From: Amphiura filiformis
Lineage: Eukaryota; Echinodermata; Ophiuroidea; Amphilepidida; Amphiuridae
NCBI RefSeq assembly: GCF_039555335.1
Contig: NC_092646.1
Span: 29,689,780-29,753,779, forward strand
Reading direction: 5' to 3'
DNA length: 64,000 nucleotides
Below the pieces are notes generated by a model. That model did no database searches and was not told where the DNA came from. It was given only the letters and a program-made list of their open reading frames with translations. Positions 47,110-58,060 of this stretch are shown in pieces. The stretch's first letter is position 1. Each line of letters opens with the position of its first letter. The translations under genes and the position numbers were made by a program.

Positions 47110-48229
47110 TACATTATTGTTTCATGTCAGATAATTTCTACCTTGAATTCGTTTAATCACTTAAACAAAATAAAAATAAATTTCGGTATTTACATAGAGC
47201 CTTATCACAGATCTCGGAGTGTTTAAAGCGCTGTAATTTCGCTGTTATGGTGAATAGAATAATCACAGTCAGATCGCATCGGCTAGGCATTGTGCAGCCG
47301 GACACCAGCGCACACCCGCACATTGATTGTAACGCAGACCAATTACGTGTGCAGCGCCCCAAATTCCATTGGGTCAAGGAAGTTTTAGATAACCAAACAA
47401 CTAATCACAGATTTTGTGAAAGCAGGAGGAAACCTGCGAGCATGGAATCGAGATAAACCAAGTGCATCTTATGGAAACACCACGGGAGCACTGATTTCAC
47501 AAAAACCTAGTGGTCAAATGGCTCGGTTTTAGCTGATAAAATGTGGGTTATGGCTTAAACTTCTCAAGGGTTGTGAATTTACCCGATGTTCACGTAATGT
47601 AAGGTAGAAAAACGAAAACTGCCGCATTCGTCTATGAGATTCGATGAAAGGGCAAAATGTGACCACTTTAAACTTCAAAGGCCATTATTTTAATGTGCAT
47701 TTTCTCGGTAAAATGACGATTTAGGTACGCGATAACTCAATAAATATAGCATCTATAGGTAAGCAAATATGATCATCGTAAAAAGCATGATCAACTTAAG
47801 AAACCGTTTTCTTATCTTTTTTATATTTTGGTCTATTTTCGATTTTAGGCATTTGTGAATTTTAAAAAGTTCATTTTGATGTCTTATATGGTCAATATCT
47901 CAAAAATAAGGGCAATACCAAAAAATGGAATGGAGCCTCAAGATTGAGATAAAATTGATGTCTTGCCTTTATAAAAAATGTGTACTTTTACATATAATTT
48001 ACTACATGCATGTCTGTGAGTACACAGCCGCCTTAAATAACGTGTAATGATGTAATCAAAACCATCAATCGACATCAACCGGTGTTAACATAGAGCGCCA
48101 TACACAAATAATGGTGTCTGAGAGATCAATTTCTACATCTGGTGTTTCAAGTAGTGACTTTTAAGTGACGTCATTTAATAATAGCTCAAATACCACAAGG
48201 CTATCATAACAAAAATTGTGACAACTTAC
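47110..48229. other. Intronic; right end of a TTAA element near 48037
   Basis: No additional exon seen. GTGAGTACACAGCCGCCTTAA at about 48016-48037 matches the end of the 7670-7872 element. Confidence 0.4.
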
Positions 48230-48463
48230 TTCTCCTATCGTTTATAGTGACAACAGTCGTGCATTGTTTACTGATAACGTCGTTCTTGTCAGATACTTCA
48301 TCAATGGATAATTCAAAAGTTTCAGGATCTTCTTCTAAAGTATCAGAGTTGATATCAATAGAGACTTCCTTAGTGGTTTCGTCTTCATCAAAGGTGACCG
48401 ACAACGATGATGGGGGTGTATAATCAAGGCCATCCTGAGTACTTATGTCTCGTAAGGAAAGAA
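48230..48463 (-). CDS. Exon: Calx-beta domain 2, second half
   Basis: Acceptor 'ttttcttttaaag', donor GTAAGT, 78 codons. It shows DGLDYTPPSSLSVTFDEDE, LEEDPETFELSI and VVTINDRR. This is the most canonical Calx-beta half in the gene. Confidence 0.9.
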
Positions 48464-48566
48464 CTTTAAAAGAAAAGAAAATATGAAAATAACTCAACGA
48501 TCAAGCGGACAGTGTAAAGGCAGACATGAGACATAGCATGCTGAAAGAAGGACATTTTAGCTACAT

Positions 48567-48612
48567 TGTATAGGTATTTACGATGTTTAAACATCGTAAA
48601 GACCTATACAAC
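48567..48612. repeat. Perfect 18-bp-stem hairpin
   Basis: GTATAGGT and TTTACGATGTTTAAACATCGTAAA form a near-perfect palindrome closing with ACCTATAC. Confidence 0.8.
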
Positions 48613-48927
48613 TGAAACAACTTAAAAGTTGCCTGAGTTAGAACTAGCTCTAGTTCATCGTAGCTCTAGTTCCGCGAAGCGGCCAGCAAGGCGCGCAGCG
48701 CCAGAGAGGGCTTGTCACGGTCCCCTACGTACTGAACAAGTGCTAGCCTGGGTTAGTTAATTTTAGGCTGACCTTATCAAGTAAAATGAGTAATTTGGAA
48801 GGAAAATTAATAAAATGATCGCGCATTCTTTGTACTTACAATGAAAATTTTCACCTGCTACGCTAGCCTATTCGCGCACACGTTTGTTGCTGTTTTTTTA
48901 ATTTGGTTTTGGTATGTGTATGCGAAA

Positions 48928-49012
48928 GCGGGGTCATAAAAGTTTTTAACCAGAGATAGTGGGTCATTAAAGATTTCAACCCGCGATAAGGGGTCATAAA
49001 AAATTGACTCCG
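48928..49012. repeat. Short tandem repeat, ~31-bp unit
   Basis: Three degenerate units of 'ggggtcataaaagtttttaacc' type. Similar to the tandem at 6547-6640. Confidence 0.65.
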
Positions 49013-49088
49013 GTCACCGACATACATGAACCCTTCCGGCACATTTAAAAGTGGCTTAAATGTCTTTAAATAGTTAAATTATTATTAC

Positions 49089-49205
49089 CGATTGTTGATT
49101 GTCTACCAATGTCTCCACGTCTTACTACTGTTACAGTTACCGGTTCCGTCTCCCCTTGAAGTGGCTCAGTTACAGCATAATCGTGATATTCGAAAGAGAA
49201 CAGAG
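49089..49205 (-). CDS. Exon: Calx-beta domain 2, first half
   Basis: Acceptor 'tatttttaaag', donor GTAATA, 39 codons. The sequence FSFEYHDYAVTEP then VTVTVVRRGD fits the domain start. The preceding intron (49206-55643) holds the LINE and its flanking inverted arms. Confidence 0.85.
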
Positions 49206-49763
49206 CTTTAAAAATATTCGTTATCAATCGAAGGTTATAAAAGGTAGGTTATGAAATCGAAGCACTGAATAAATGGTGCCATGGCTAAGTTAGCAGCACG
49301 TCGGTAATTTTGTGTTCATTCATTCGTTTATTCATTATCACCTCAATGCATAGTACCATTCTATAAACATAACATGATAAGAGCATTTTGCCATCTTTGT
49401 TCTTTTTTTCATCGCCAGATGACTAAGACGATTTACAAGGACTGCCCAGTGCGTAAATAACACTCGCTGTTGACCGTCATGTTCATATAGTAGTGATGTT
49501 TCAACATCTGTTATAGAGGCTGGTCTTTATCTCATGCATAGAAATCGTGATTGAGGTTAGCAATGATTTGTGGTGTGTGACAGTGTGCTTAGACCATCAC
49601 GTTGAGGTGGATAACAAGTCTCTACGCTGAATGCCGAAGCAGTAACTATCGATTACTGCGATTGGTTGATTTGTTATGAGTTAATGAAATTATTTCTTCT
49701 TGAAACATAAATTTTCCATTAAAAGTTATAAGTTATTATGAATTTTGAATTACTATGCACAGT

Positions 49764-50281
49764 TTTCTGTTAATATGTCGAATTAAATGTATTTTCATGT
49801 TCGCATGGCCGGATTTTTTAATGGATGGTCAGAGGTCGGCAATATAACTTACCCGGATGTGAACTATTTTTTAGTAAATGTCGCTTGAACAAGTTTGTAA
49901 GTTGAAATATTATGTTCTGAAATTTGTTATAAACAAGGATATTATTATTGAGTGCTAAAAACGTAAATATTTGTTCACGTTTTGTATTATTTTACATATT
50001 TAAAACTTGTGTGATTAATTTCCTTTGGCGTAGTAACATGTTGTTAATTTCATAAGTACTTTGCCGCATCTTTTACGTGTAGCGCATTAAATAGAAACTA
50101 TGTGAACAGGCAATTAGCGTGGGCTCGCTTTCATCCTTTGTTCTTTCTTTTACGTGACGGCTTCGGCATCAGCAGTTGGGATTTCGGTCAGCTCTCAATC
50201 ATTGTAAGAAAATCAACATTTCATTTATATATAAGCTAGTAATTAATAAGCTTACTATCGTAGAAGTAATATTTTGATTTC
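49764..50281. repeat. Left arm of ~520-bp inverted repeat around the LINE
   Basis: Reverse complement of 54649-55182. Shared blocks include 'tctgttaatatgt', GGTCGGCAATATAACTTACC, 'cttgaacaagtttgtaagtt', 'ttttacgtgtagc' and 'aagctagtaattaataagct'. The inner edge is TGATTTC at 50276-50281. Confidence 0.85.
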
Positions 50282-50425
50282 GACATCTACATCTAAAGAA
50301 ATACTGGACAGGACCAATTGGTATCGACGTCCAGACTCTGGTGGCATCACAAATGTCTAAAAACAACTCAACTGAGGGTGCATAATCCAAGGTGCGCATA
50401 AAAACAGTGACTGGTGCCGAGTGGC

Positions 50426-53257
50426 TTAGTTTGATGAGGCTGGGGTTGAATCCACTGGCTCGCCTGTGTACAGCTGAGCTGAGTGTGTCTGTATGTAGCT
50501 CCAGACCTTGGTGTTGAACAATTTGCTTGATGTTGACTCATGGATGATGGATGCAGGAAGTATGTTCCACTGGGTGATGGTACGGGGGTAGAGCTATACT
50601 TGTGAGTCATGGTTCTGGCACCGTGGTTGATGTATTGGTTTGGTCTTTGGCTACGGGTTTCTGCTCTGTCAGGAATATCATCAATAGATATAAACTTCCC
50701 GGGGATGGAGAGTGGAAGATCACCTGAGTTAATCTTGTGCAGCATGGTCAGACGTGTTGCTGTTCTTCTGTCTTGAAGTGAAGGCCAATTCAGCTCCTGA
50801 AGCATATCGGACACGCTGGCCTTCCGTTGGTAATTCCCTTTCACAAAGCGGGCCGCTTTCCTCTGGACTGATTCAAGGGCTGAAATGTGCTTCTTGTGAT
50901 AGGGGTCCCATGCTGTACACGAATACTCCAAGATCGGTCTTACTAGGGAAGTGTATGCCTGCTGCTTAATATTCTCTGGACATTTGTGGAGGTTGCGTTG
51001 AAGGAAGTTGAGAGATTTCCGGGCTTTGCCTGTGATGTTGTTTATGTGTGGACCCCAGTCTAGCTTTGACGAGAGTTCCACACCCAGGTACTGATGGTGT
51101 TCGACTTGTTGTAGGTCAGTCCCCATCATATTGTAGATCGACTTGACAATGTGTTTCCTCTTGTTTGTGATGCGAAGAAGGGAGCACTTTGTAGGGTTAA
51201 ATTTCATCTGCCATTCATTGGACCACTGTGTCAAGGTGTCAAGATCCTTTTGAAGAAGTGCAGCATCCTTCTTGGTGTTGATTTGTCGATAGAGGAGACA
51301 GTCATCAGCAAACAATCGGATGGAGGATGAGATGTTGTCAGCAATATCATTGATGTACAATAAGAAGAGGAGTGGTCCTAACACAGTACCCTGGGGTACT
51401 CCGGAATCCACGGTTGCATCCGTCGACCTCTCACCATCAACAACAACAGCCTGAGTGCGAGATGTTAGCCAGCTTTCAATCCAAGTGTTGGTAGTGCCTT
51501 GTATACCATACCATCCTAACTTGTACATGAGTCTTCTGTGAGCTACAACATCGAAGGCCTTGGAGAAATCCAGTATCAGGCAGTCAATCTGTTGTTTCTG
51601 GTCAATGCCACTACTTAGATCCTCCAGTGTTGCTATCAGCTGAGTCTCGCAACTATGGTGTTTCCTAAACCCATGCTGAAATTCATTCAAGATGTTGTGG
51701 TGATCTAGATGAGCTCTGATGTTACTGGAGATAATGTGCTCTAGCACCTTACATGCAATACAAGTTAGGGAGACGGGTCTATAGTTGGCTGGCTGGGTCC
51801 TATCACCCTTCTTGAAGACTGCTGTTACGTTGGCTTGCCTCCAATCTTCAGGAATATCCCCGGTGTCTAGAGATTGCTGGAATATGATTTGTAGTACAGG
51901 TGCAAGGATGGAAGCATGTTCCTTCAAGATTCTCGTTGGAACCTGGTCTGGTCCTGATGCTTTCCGTGGGTTTTGAGAAGCAAGCAGCTTCTCAACTCCA
52001 GTAACAGTAATTGTGATGTCAGGCATTGTCGGAAATGTACTTGGACCTTTTGATGGTATAGAAGAAGTATCTGGACAGGGCTTCGGCTTTCTCTTTAGCA
52101 GAGGTGACGACCTGATTCATGGAGACCAAGGACGCTATTCCCATACTATCTCTTTTCAAAGACTTGACATACTTCCAAAGATTCTTGGAACCACTGTCAG
52201 GCTCTTCAAATATGCCATTGATGTAAGCAGTATGTGCTTCGTTCAACTTTTGCTTGATGAGGGTTTGAAGCCTTGTGTACTTATCCCAGTTCTTCTTAGT
52301 CTTGTATTTCTTATAGGTGGTGTACCGCCGCTTCCTCCACTTCATCAGTCGTTTGATCTCAGATGTCATCCAGGGAAGTTCTCCACTAGCTTTGAGATGC
52401 TTAGTAGGAACATTCTTATCCATTATGTTCTTCACTTCTTGCTTGAAGTAGGACCAATTGGCCGATGCAGATCTTGATTTCCAAGTCTCACAGAAGTCAG
52501 TGCTGAAAGAGGTAAGATCTTTCTCCATAGTCTCATTGTCAGCTTTATTGTGCAAGTAGATGGTTCTGGGTTTTTTCTTGTTCCTTGTGATGTCGATGTT
52601 ACAGTCGGCTGTGACAGCTTCATGGTCACTAATACCTGGAATAGCCCTAACTCTGGCCAAGCTATCTGGTGTATTGGTAAGCAGCAGATCTAGAGTATTA
52701 TCCAGTCGTGTAGACTCCGTCACAAGTTGATCCAAGAAGTAGTCATTTGTCACATCAAGCATTGACTCATTAACTAGGTAGCCATACTGTGGATTTGGAC
52801 AGATTGTGTTGGTTTCCCAATCAATTGATGGCAGGTTAAAGTCACCCATGAGAATAACTCTGGGGATGGTCCGACCTTTGAACAGCTTCTCAAGATCACT
52901 ATGAAGACTTAACAGGCTGGAGTTGTCTCTATTTGGAACTCTGTAGAAACTTCCAAAGTAAACTGGTGGTGATTTCCCAGATTTGACTTTGATCATGGTT
53001 AGCTCACACTTCTTCCCAACTCCGGTCACTTCACTAGCAACAATGTCATCCTTGTACGCAACAAAAACTCCGCCACCATTTCTATCTCTATCCTTGCGTT
53101 GGACTTTGTAGTTGGCAGGAAATACTTCAGCGCTACTGAAGGAGCTGTCAATATGGGACTCAGTTCCCATAACAATATCAGGTTGTTCAAGGTTGATCAA
53201 GGAAACAAGTTGGCTTCTTTTCCCTGTACCCTTCAGACCAGCACAATTGACAGTCAT
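50426..53257 (-). pseudogene. LINE ORF2: APE endonuclease and reverse transcriptase, frameshifted
   Basis: The first segment (53257-52019) carries the apurinic-type endonuclease: Asn4, Glu33 in GTESH, Asp139/Asn141 in GDFN and Asp211/His212 in SDH. Frame changes at about 52062-52075. The second segment has NYRPVSL, LDFSKAFD, PQGTVLGPLL, FADD and QYLGVEL, all consistent with an active reverse transcriptase core. A second shift at the C5 run at about 50584-50588 moves the C-terminal ITQWNILPASI block out of frame; the natural stop is at 50426. Upstream of the ATG at 53257 the frame stays open to about 53326, so the ATGA overlap with ORF1 may itself be a lesion. Confidence 0.85.
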
Positions 53258-53829
53258 GAGCTTAAACTTGCGTTGGGGACGTTTACGAGCTGTGTTTGGT
53301 TTGCCCTGATCGATGCAGGTGCAGGACTAGAAGTGAGCGGGCCAGGGTCAGGATCAATATCTTGATTGGGTGGCTCATCAGAATCAGAGTCAGATTCTGC
53401 TAATAAGCTGAATGAGTTTTCTGTGTCTGTCATCAGGTCACCAAATAGGCTACTACTAAAGCTTGGCATGGCACAATGTGGACAAATCCAACTGAACCCC
53501 TGTTGACTGTTCATGAATTCTTTGTACAATTTACCAGACACTCCACCACATTTAATGTGGAACCATTGAAAACAGCCATCACATTCAACTCCTCTGTGGG
53601 TACTTACCACTGGTTTATTACATAAGCCACAAGGAAATTTGGTAGGGCCAGGATTTTCTTCAATATCCCCACTGAGCAAGACGAGAAGGAACATCAGCCA
53701 TAGGTAGAAGCAATTAGTGACTTCAGGCAAGCAGCCAAACTGTTTGGTGTTACATAGTCTTGATGATGATCGCGATGTAAACAATGTAACCAATGTAAAC
53801 AATGCATGTATACGGCGGGAATCCGCCAT
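53254..53829 (-). CDS. LINE ORF1: 2A recoding peptide plus PHD finger
   Basis: 191 residues from ATGGCGG (good initiation context). Residues 41-53 are hydrophobic (FYLWLMFLLVLLS) and lead straight into GDIEENPGP (54-62), a complete 2A motif. 2A makes the ribosome skip the Gly-Pro bond, so a short N-terminal peptide and a second product are expected from one frame. A PHD-type zinc finger follows (CGLC, VECDGC, WFHIKC, WICPHC; residues 67-119), then an acidic Ser/Asp stretch (DSDSDEPP). 2A-bearing LINEs of the CR1/L2 groups are known from sea urchins and lancelets. In those, hydrophobic residues before 2A can act as a signal peptide. The stop overlaps the ORF2 ATG (ATGA). Confidence 0.85.
   Translation of the reverse strand: MADSRRIHALFTLVTLFTSRSSSRLCNTKQFGCLPEVTNCFYLWLMFLLVLLSGDIEENPGPTKFPCGLCNKPVVSTHRGVECDGCFQWFHIKCGGVSGKLYKEFMNSQQGFSWICPHCAMPSFSSSLFGDLMTDTENSFSLLAESDSDSDEPPNQDIDPDPGPLTSSPAPASIRANQTQLVNVPNASLSS
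53644..53670 (-). other. 2A ribosome-skipping motif
   Basis: Encodes Gly-Asp-Ile-Glu-Glu-Asn-Pro-Gly-Pro, matching the D-[VI]-E-x-N-P-G-P consensus exactly. Skipping would occur between the last Gly and Pro. Confidence 0.85.
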
Positions 53830-54094
53830 TTTGGATCGAACTCACCCAGTTCAGTCAAGCTATGAAGTTTCTTCAAGTAAATATCCAAATCAACAACACA
53901 TCTTCCGGCGATTTCCAACCAGATAAGACCTTGAGAAAAACCCCAAACAACTGATCATGAGTGGAATGCAAATTCTGACCAAATCCATGGAAAATATTGA
54001 CCCAAATCGGGAGCGATGTTCAGAGACATGTTCAGAGACATGTTGCGATGCCACCACATCAAAAAGAAGACATAGGCCTAGTAATCCATGGACC

Positions 54095-54480
54095 TGTAAC
54101 AGTGCGTATTTTTAGCGAGAAAGTGTATCACTCTTGACTTTGCATGGTGCAGGTCGCTTGCCTACTGAGTATACTGATTGAGTGAAAAATTTCGTTTCTT
54201 GGATTTTATTAAACCGTCCCGCAGTAGTGCGTATTTTTTTTAGCTAGAATGTGTATATGAAAATTCACTCTTGACTTCGAATTTCTGTTGCATTTGAAAA
54301 TCACTCTACTTTGAATGGTGCAGATCGCTTTCCTACTCATGTAGGCCTACTGATTTTTATAGTGAAGAATTTCGTTTATGTGTTTTTATTTTGGATTTTA
54401 TTAAACGGTGCCGCAGTGCGTGTTTTTAGCGACAATACAACATGATTCAATGTGTATTTGAAATTCACTCTTGACTTTAT
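54095..54480. repeat. Three degenerate tandem units upstream of the LINE ORFs
   Basis: 'gcagtgcgtatttttagcga' or variants start near 54100, 54222 and 54413, each followed by 'attcactcttgactt' and 'ttcgttt'. This could be the tandem promoter-bearing 5' leader of the LINE. Confidence 0.6.
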
Positions 54481-54648
54481 GTCATCCGAGCACTTCATGA
54501 TCTAATGATTTTGGTTTGTTTCAACTTGTGCACTATGATATTCGACGATATTTGTTTGTTTCAAGTCGTGCACTACATTAATTTCTACTATCGACTTGTG
54601 CACTTGGACTGTGAATTTACGATATTTGTTTGTTTGTTTTTGTTTCCT

Positions 54649-55182
54649 GAAATCATAATATTACTTTTACGATTGTAAGCTTATTAATTACTAGCTAAAT
54701 GAAATGTTGATTTTCTTACCATGATTGAGAGCTGATCGAAATCCCAATATGCTGAAGCCGTCAAGAAAGAACAAAGGAATGAAAAGCGAAGCCACGCAAA
54801 CTGCCTGTTCACATAGTTTATATTTATGTGCTACACGTAAAAGATGCCGCCAACAAAAACAATATATATAAAATAAAAGTACACCGGGGCCACTCACATA
54901 AATGGTCTGTACGCATGCGTGACCAAAAAAAAACAAGGAAAAGGGGGTGTTTCTTAACAACATGTTAAAAACATAAACATCTATTTACGTTGTTAGCATG
55001 CACTCAATGATAATATCGTTGTTTATAACAAATTTTACAACATAATATTCCAACTTACAAACTTGTTCAAGCGACATTAACTAACTTATAGTCCACATCC
55101 GGGTAAGTTATATTGCCGACCTCTGACTACCCATTAGAAAATGTGGCCGTGCGAACATGAAAAATACATATTAACAGACAAT
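54649..55182. repeat. Right arm of ~520-bp inverted repeat around the LINE
   Basis: Reverse complement of 49764-50281, with an extra insertion at about 54875-54960. The inner edge is GAAATCA, the complement of the left inner edge. Confidence 0.85.
54885..54960. repeat. Fragment of the GTACGCATGCGTGACC MITE family
   Basis: 'cggggccactcacataaatgg' followed by GTACGCATGCGTGACC matches one end of the element at 12517-12800. It is present only in the right arm. Confidence 0.7.
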
Positions 55183-55643
55183 ATAAACCTACATAATGTA
55201 TTTCACAATTTCTACTCATTCCAAATTGCAATTTCCACTCACTTGAACAATGCATTTAAATAACATTCCAATTTAGCCCAAAGGTGATTTTACTAAACCA
55301 TCCCTTTTTAATTCCAACATCCTTTCTTGTATAAACCTATGTGACCTCCTACTCCACTTCACATTACAACTGCCTCGGCGATGTTTGTCTTTTTTAAAGA
55401 CTATTCTTGTCTGGTATTATTTTTGCATAAGGAATCGACGAGAGTCGCAATTAGTAGTTGACAGATGGTGCAGTTCCTTCTACTGGGCCACCGCTAGGCG
55501 AGGCTCTGACCTTTTACAAAGATATCAATTTTGGGCGCAAAATGCGAGATTCAACCGTCAGCCTAATGTGCTATACGCAGGCTACTGTTAATTGAAATTA
55601 TTATTTAAAAAAATATTACCATTATAGTAAATAATCAACTCAC

Positions 55644-55895
55644 ACTTTTGGTGATCGTGTATTGTTACAAAGGCTCTTCCAGGACGACCAATTTTTCCAG
55701 TGCATACAGATGGGTCGGGATCAGTAGGATGGTAGAGATCAACAGCAAACATCTCCGGTCCTTCTACTTCACCGTCACACTTGATGGTAAGTTCCAGGGT
55801 TTCCGCATCGGACCCCAGACCGAAGACGATGTTACTGAGACTTTCCGGAATGAAATCATCCGGAGAATTTGCCGTTAAATCGATTGTTGAATATA
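55644..55895 (-). CDS. Exon: Calx-beta domain 1, second half
   Basis: Acceptor 'gttacctttcag', donor GTGAGT, 84 codons. It shows DFIPESLSNIVFGLGSDAETL, TIKCDGEVEGPEMFAVDL and final VTIHDHQK. Two extra cysteines (IKCD and SVCTG) could form a disulfide. A plus-strand frame of 76 residues over the same bases is a shadow. Confidence 0.85.
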
Positions 55896-56329
55896 CTGAA
55901 AGGTAACATGATGTTGTGAAAAATATACAAACTTATCAAATTCTAGAAATACATAAATCAAATTCATCTTAATGGTGTTGCAGGGTAGATTAAGGGCGTA
56001 CTACACCCATATATTGGTTTGATTGGTCTAAAAAAATATTTTTTCATTTATAGCTAGGCGATATATGCACGGATCATGTGAAATAAACATAATTATGAGA
56101 AAACATTGTGAAAGTGTCCTTTTTCACCCATTTGTCTTAAAGTTAACTGGTTGGTAAGGACGCTTATTTTTTTAGCGATCCACGTAGTCTTCTTCACAAC
56201 CGGTTTCTGTCGTTACTATAAAACACTCGTCGATAGCCATATGCAGTATTAGACTCGCTCCCAGTCCTATAATACGTCTATGTCAATCTCCATAGAGATG
56301 GACGATACCAGCTTTTGATACCGATTGTC

Positions 56330-57060
56330 GATCCAGAGCAGTCAGGGGTGGGGGCCGAATTTTTAGAAAAAATAGAATAAAAATTTTTAAAAAAATGGCC
56401 GCGGAGCGCGCTTGCGCGACGCAGGGGGTTGTCTGAGGGAGGATGTTCCCCCCTCAGAAGTAAGAAACTTGTGCAAAATGAAGATCTAATTGAAGCGATT
56501 GCGGTTCATGAAGCCTTTCGTGGACAAGTTTCCCTATTATCGTAGGCCTATAAATTGTTTTAAACATAAATCGGCGAAAGCAGAAGCGAAAATGGCCACT
56601 TGTATATCGATTACGCAGGGGAGTGTAAAATAAAGAAAATTGAAGTGATTTGGTGGACCATTTTGGTATACTAGTGTGTAAAATTGTAGTTTGAAAAAGC
56701 CGCAAATTTGTAAAATGACGGTCCATGAAACCTTCCGTGGACAAGTTTTCCCTATAAATTGTGTTAACATGGGAAATTTTGCAAATGTCGAAAGAAGAGC
56801 GAAAATGGTCATATGTTTATCCACTACGCAAGGGGGCCTGTCTGAGGACGGATATTCCCTCCTGAGAAGTTTGAAAAATTTGCAAAATGAAGGTCCAATT
56901 CAAGCCATTTGGTGCATCATTATTACACCATTCAAATCAATTGCTTAAAAAAAAGGGTCCGAACTCAATTTGCAAAATTTGAAATTCGTAAACATGGTAG
57001 AAACATGCATAGGCCTAAATCGATGAAGTCGGTAGGCCTACTATGGAGTCCGTCTTAATC
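56330..57060. repeat. Degenerate tandem repeats
   Basis: 'gtctgagggaggatgttcccccctcagaagt' type and 'catgaagcctttcgtggacaagtt' type blocks each recur (56430 and 56836; 56508 and 56725). The frames over them are artefacts. Confidence 0.6.
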
Positions 57061-57204
57061 ATGACTTTGGTGGCAAAATGTGACGGACCCTGCATATCGG
57101 CGGGCCCGCAGTAATTTTCACATCATGCTAGTGCTTTTAGGATGCGGACCCGCCTTCAAGCAATGCCTAAAATAATCGCACGGCGGTGAGGCCATGCATT
57201 ATTC

Positions 57205-57290
57205 CGCCTTTCCCCCCATTTCTCTTTTCTTCTCTCCTTTCCTCTTTTTTTTTTTTTGGGGTGGGGGGCGGGGGTAGCGGGCCAGTCGGC
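57205..57290. repeat. Low-complexity pyrimidine then purine tract
   Basis: A C/T-rich run (57210-57259) passes directly into a G-rich run (57260-57285). Confidence 0.85.
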
Positions 57291-57495
57291 GATCCCCCCT
57301 GAATCCGCACCTGAAACGAGTAGGATGTGTTTGTTCAGGGGATGCGGGGTACGTGTGGCTGTAGGCCTACAGTACCACATTAACGAACTAAACTTACTCT
57401 TCGTGGGATTACGAATACAACACAGGTGATAATAAAACCAGTAGCAAACATCACTTTAATCAACTTGATGCAACAAGTTTACAACTTTCTTTTTA

Positions 57496-58060
57496 ATTAA
57501 AGCCTTATTAATGTACGATCGTTTTAAATTTTTAGATTTTTCTTTTTTTCTTCCAAAATTATAAAATAGTTAAAGGCCCATTCAGTGAGTTGCTCATCCG
57601 GACGATCGTAAAAATCATCAAAATTCAGATTTTTGTACCTTTGTCATTGTCATAGATGTGCTAAACATAGCCTGCGAGTGGTTCAGCCGAAAGACATTTT
57701 ACACGAATCTGTAATTTAGATACTGACAGTATCTAAATTAGCTAACTTCGTCAAAAAAACTAGGAAAAAACCAGCAGTAGGCCTACTGCTGTTTTTTATG
57801 TCGTATTTTGCCAAAAAAGAAAAAAAAAAAATACCAAATGACATGACTTACGGGGCCTATCCTTCAAACTATTTTTTTTTTACACTTGCGCTGGGATCAC
57901 TAAATGGGTCTTTAATATGCAATCATTATGAAAGTTCCCAATACATTTGGAGGCGAAAAACATTGGAAATTTGCTAAATAAACAACATCATAAACTTCAC
58001 CTCTATCACTCGAAATATCTCGCACATATTGCGCCATGGTATGCCGCTGAGTGTATATCC
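57496..58060. repeat. Repeat block shared with the 3.8 kb duplication
   Basis: 'atgtacgatcgttttaaat', 'gaaagttccc', 'acattggaaatttgc', 'aacaacatcata' and 'ctcgaaatatctcgcac' occur in the same order at 20310-20470 and 24110-24265. Confidence 0.75.
57570..57915. mobile_element. Nested TTAA element, GGCCCATTCAGTGA ends
   Basis: TTAAAGGCCCATTCAGTGA at the left pairs with TCACTAAATGGGTCTTTAA at the right. The homologous block at 20380 runs uninterrupted, so this is a precise insertion on TTAA. It is a third TTAA family. Confidence 0.75.

Larger units (their letters stand above)
50282..54648 (-). mobile_element. CR1/L2-like LINE with 2A and PHD ORF1
   Basis: In order on the reverse strand: a region with tandem repeats (54095-54480, possible 5' leader), ORF1 (53829-53254), ORF2 endonuclease and reverse transcriptase (53257-50426), then a ~140-base 3' end. 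All endonuclease and reverse-transcriptase motifs are intact, but frameshifts at about 52070 and 50590 break ORF2, so the copy is young but dead. Borders are defined by the inverted arms that abut it. The 5' border is less certain than the 3' border. It lies antisense to nothing: the host gene is on the same strand. Confidence 0.85.

Noticed and set aside
50199..50399. 66-residue reverse frame downstream of the LINE
   Set aside because: It runs from the LINE 3' end into the inverted arm; no motif.
55648..55878. 76-residue plus-strand frame
   Set aside because: Antisense shadow of the Calx-beta exon at 55644-55895.
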